From NCBI RefSeq assembly GCF_016342705.1, contig NZ_JAEINV010000002.1, forward strand, positions 124,001 through 188,000: DNA of 64,000 nt, written 5' to 3'. Shown one piece after another: positions 62,664-64,000 of the stretch (the stretch's first letter is position 1; each line of letters starts with the position of its first letter). The notes under the pieces are model-generated. The model ran no database searches, was not told where the DNA came from, and was given only the letters and a program-made list of their open reading frames with translations. The DNA is from Lutibacter sp. (GTDB taxonomy: Bacteria > Bacteroidota > Bacteroidia > Flavobacteriales > Flavobacteriaceae). The position numbers were made by a program, and so were the translations under genes.

Positions 62664-64000
62664 TTATCCTTCAAATGTAGTAAAATAATCTTGTTTTTTT
62701 GAATTTTCTTGCGCATCCACAACAGCTACACAAACCATATTCACAATTTCATCAACACTACATCCTAATTGAAGAATGTGTACAGGTTTTTTTAAACCCA
62801 TAACTACTGGACCAATGGTATCAATATTATTTAAACGTCTTATTAATTTATAACTAATATTTGCTGAATTTAAATCCGGAAAAATTAATCCGTTTACTTT
62901 TTTATTATGAAGTTTTGTAAATGGAAATTTCTCATCTCTTGCTTCTGTATCCAAAGCAAAATCTGCTTGAATCTCACCATCAATACATATTTCTGGATAG
63001 TGTTTATGCAAATACGCAACGGCTTTTGAACTTTTTGTAGGCGCTTCAAACTTTGCCGATCCAAAATTTGAATAGGACAACATTGCTAAATTTGGTTCAA
63101 TACCAAATATTTTCATAACTCTATGAGTCATTCTAGAAATTTGAACCAAATCTTCTTCAGATGGATTCACATTAAAGGCGGTATCTGAAAAAAACATTGG
63201 CCCTCTAGCTGTCATCATTATATTTGTGGCTGACACTTTTTCAACGCCATCAGCTTTTCCAATTAATTCAATAATTGGCTTAGCAACTGTAGGATAACTT
63301 CTAGAATAACCTGTTACAAGCGCATCAGCTTCACCTTCATTAACCATCATAGCTGCAAAATAATTACGTTCTCGCATCCATTTACTTGCATCTAATAAAG
63401 AAATACCTTTTCTCTTGCGTTTTTCCCAATATATTTGAGCAAAACGATTTCTTCGTTCTTTTTCTTCATCTGATTTAGGATCTATAATTTGAACATCCGC
63501 TTCAAAATTTAATTCGCGCATTAATTCTTTTATAATTTCTTTATCACCCAATAATATTGGTTTCCCAATACCATCTTCAAGTACAATTTGAGCTGCTTTT
63601 AACACGTTTAAATGATCGGCTTCAGCAAAAACAACACTTTTAGGATTTGCTTTTGCTCTTGAAGTTAGCATACGCATTAATTTACTACTTGTCCCTAACC
63701 TATCAGCTAATGCATCTTTATAAGCTTCCCAATCTGTAATTGGTTGTTTTGCAACTCCTGTTTCCATAGCTGCTTTTGCAACAGCTGGCGGAACTTCAAT
63801 AATTAAACGATGATCAAAAGGTTTTGGAATTATATATTCTCTACCAAATTGAATATGTTTTTCACCATAGGTTATATTCACTTGTTCAGGAACTGGTTCT
63901 TTTGCTAAATTGGCCAATGCATGAACTGCCGCTATTTTCATTTCTTCATTAATTTTGGTTGCTCTAACATCTAAAGCGCCTCTAAAAATAAATGGAAATC
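62664..64000 (-). CDS. maeB: NADP-dependent malic enzyme, C-terminal part (runs off right edge)
   Basis: The frame is open to the right edge (FPFIFRGALDVRATKINEE upstream of M at 63941), so the N-terminal portion lies outside. The 445 residues in the window cover the end of the NAD-binding domain and the phosphotransacetylase-like domain: KANPKSVVFAEADHLNVLKA, PILLGDKEIIKELM, ARGPMFFSDTAFNVNPSEED and FPDLNSANISYKLIRRL. MaeB-type enzymes oxidatively decarboxylate malate to pyruvate with NADP. The fused PTA-like domain is usually regulatory. Confidence 0.95.
   Translation of the reverse strand, partial: FPFIFRGALDVRATKINEEMKIAAVHALANLAKEPVPEQVNITYGEKHIQFGREYIIPKPFDHRLIIEVPPAVAKAAMETGVAKQPITDWEAYKDALADRLGTSSKLMRMLTSRAKANPKSVVFAEADHLNVLKAAQIVLEDGIGKPILLGDKEIIKELMRELNFEADVQIIDPKSDEEKERRNRFAQIYWEKRKRKGISLLDASKWMRERNYFAAMMVNEGEADALVTGYSRSYPTVAKPIIELIGKADGVEKVSATNIMMTARGPMFFSDTAFNVNPSEEDLVQISRMTHRVMKIFGIEPNLAMLSYSNFGSAKFEAPTKSSKAVAYLHKHYPEICIDGEIQADFALDTEARDEKFPFTKLHNKKVNGLIFPDLNSANISYKLIRRLNNIDTIGPVVMGLKKPVHILQLGCSVDEIVNMVCVAVVDAQENSKKQDYFTTFEG

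Overview
The window comes from an AT-rich member of the Flavobacteriaceae (Bacteroidota). The main evidence is the right-hand block maeB-ruvA-sprA-gcvH-vanZ-like-tonB-like, a typical flavobacterial gene order built around the gliding/type IX secretion protein SprA. SucA/SucB, LytS/LytTR regulators, frequent lipoproteins and genes without strong Shine-Dalgarno sites agree with this.

Region 1 (1-5149, minus strand) is a heavy-metal efflux operon: a His-rich small protein, a TolC-like outer-membrane channel, a His-rich lipoprotein, a membrane-fusion lipoprotein and a CusA/CzcA RND pump that runs off the left edge. Region 2 (5159-7482) holds a degraded ORF and a SigZ-type sigma factor, a 43-residue peptide gene and an ArsM-type methyltransferase. 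The last two each lie just downstream of a near-identical 31-bp motif and are separated by a terminator, which suggests a small sigma-factor regulon.

Region 3 (7754-25829, minus strand) is a run of 16 co-oriented and mostly unrelated genes: four serine beta-lactamase-family hydrolases, two S41 peptidases, two esterases, two methyltransferases, a CatB/Vat-type acetyltransferase, a CPBP protease, an amidohydrolase, a zinc-less MDR oxidoreductase, a DUF4386 protein and a MarR regulator. Many gaps carry copies or halves of one imperfect inverted repeat that resembles integron attC sites in layout, some running into the 3' ends of the genes. I read this as a cassette-like array; no integron integrase is visible. 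A LytS/LytTR two-component pair (26054-27831) follows on the plus strand.

Region 4 (27945-42889) is a 14.9-kb integrated island at the 3' end of tRNA-Asn, bounded by a 28-bp direct repeat and carrying a tyrosine recombinase next to the tRNA. Its backbone is RadC, an OB-like small protein, a RecA-like ATPase, DUF3871 and an SF2 helicase. Its cargo is an uncharacterised membrane/lipoprotein operon and a restriction-modification module with one C5-methyltransferase and two different nuclease-like proteins. It carries no recognisable conjugation gene or relaxase.

Region 5 (43261-64000) is chromosomal core: sucA-sucB, an outer-membrane-type protein, a retropepsin-like protease, a PKD-protein/CHAT-protease pair, then the tonB-like/vanZ-like/gcvH/sprA/ruvA/maeB block.
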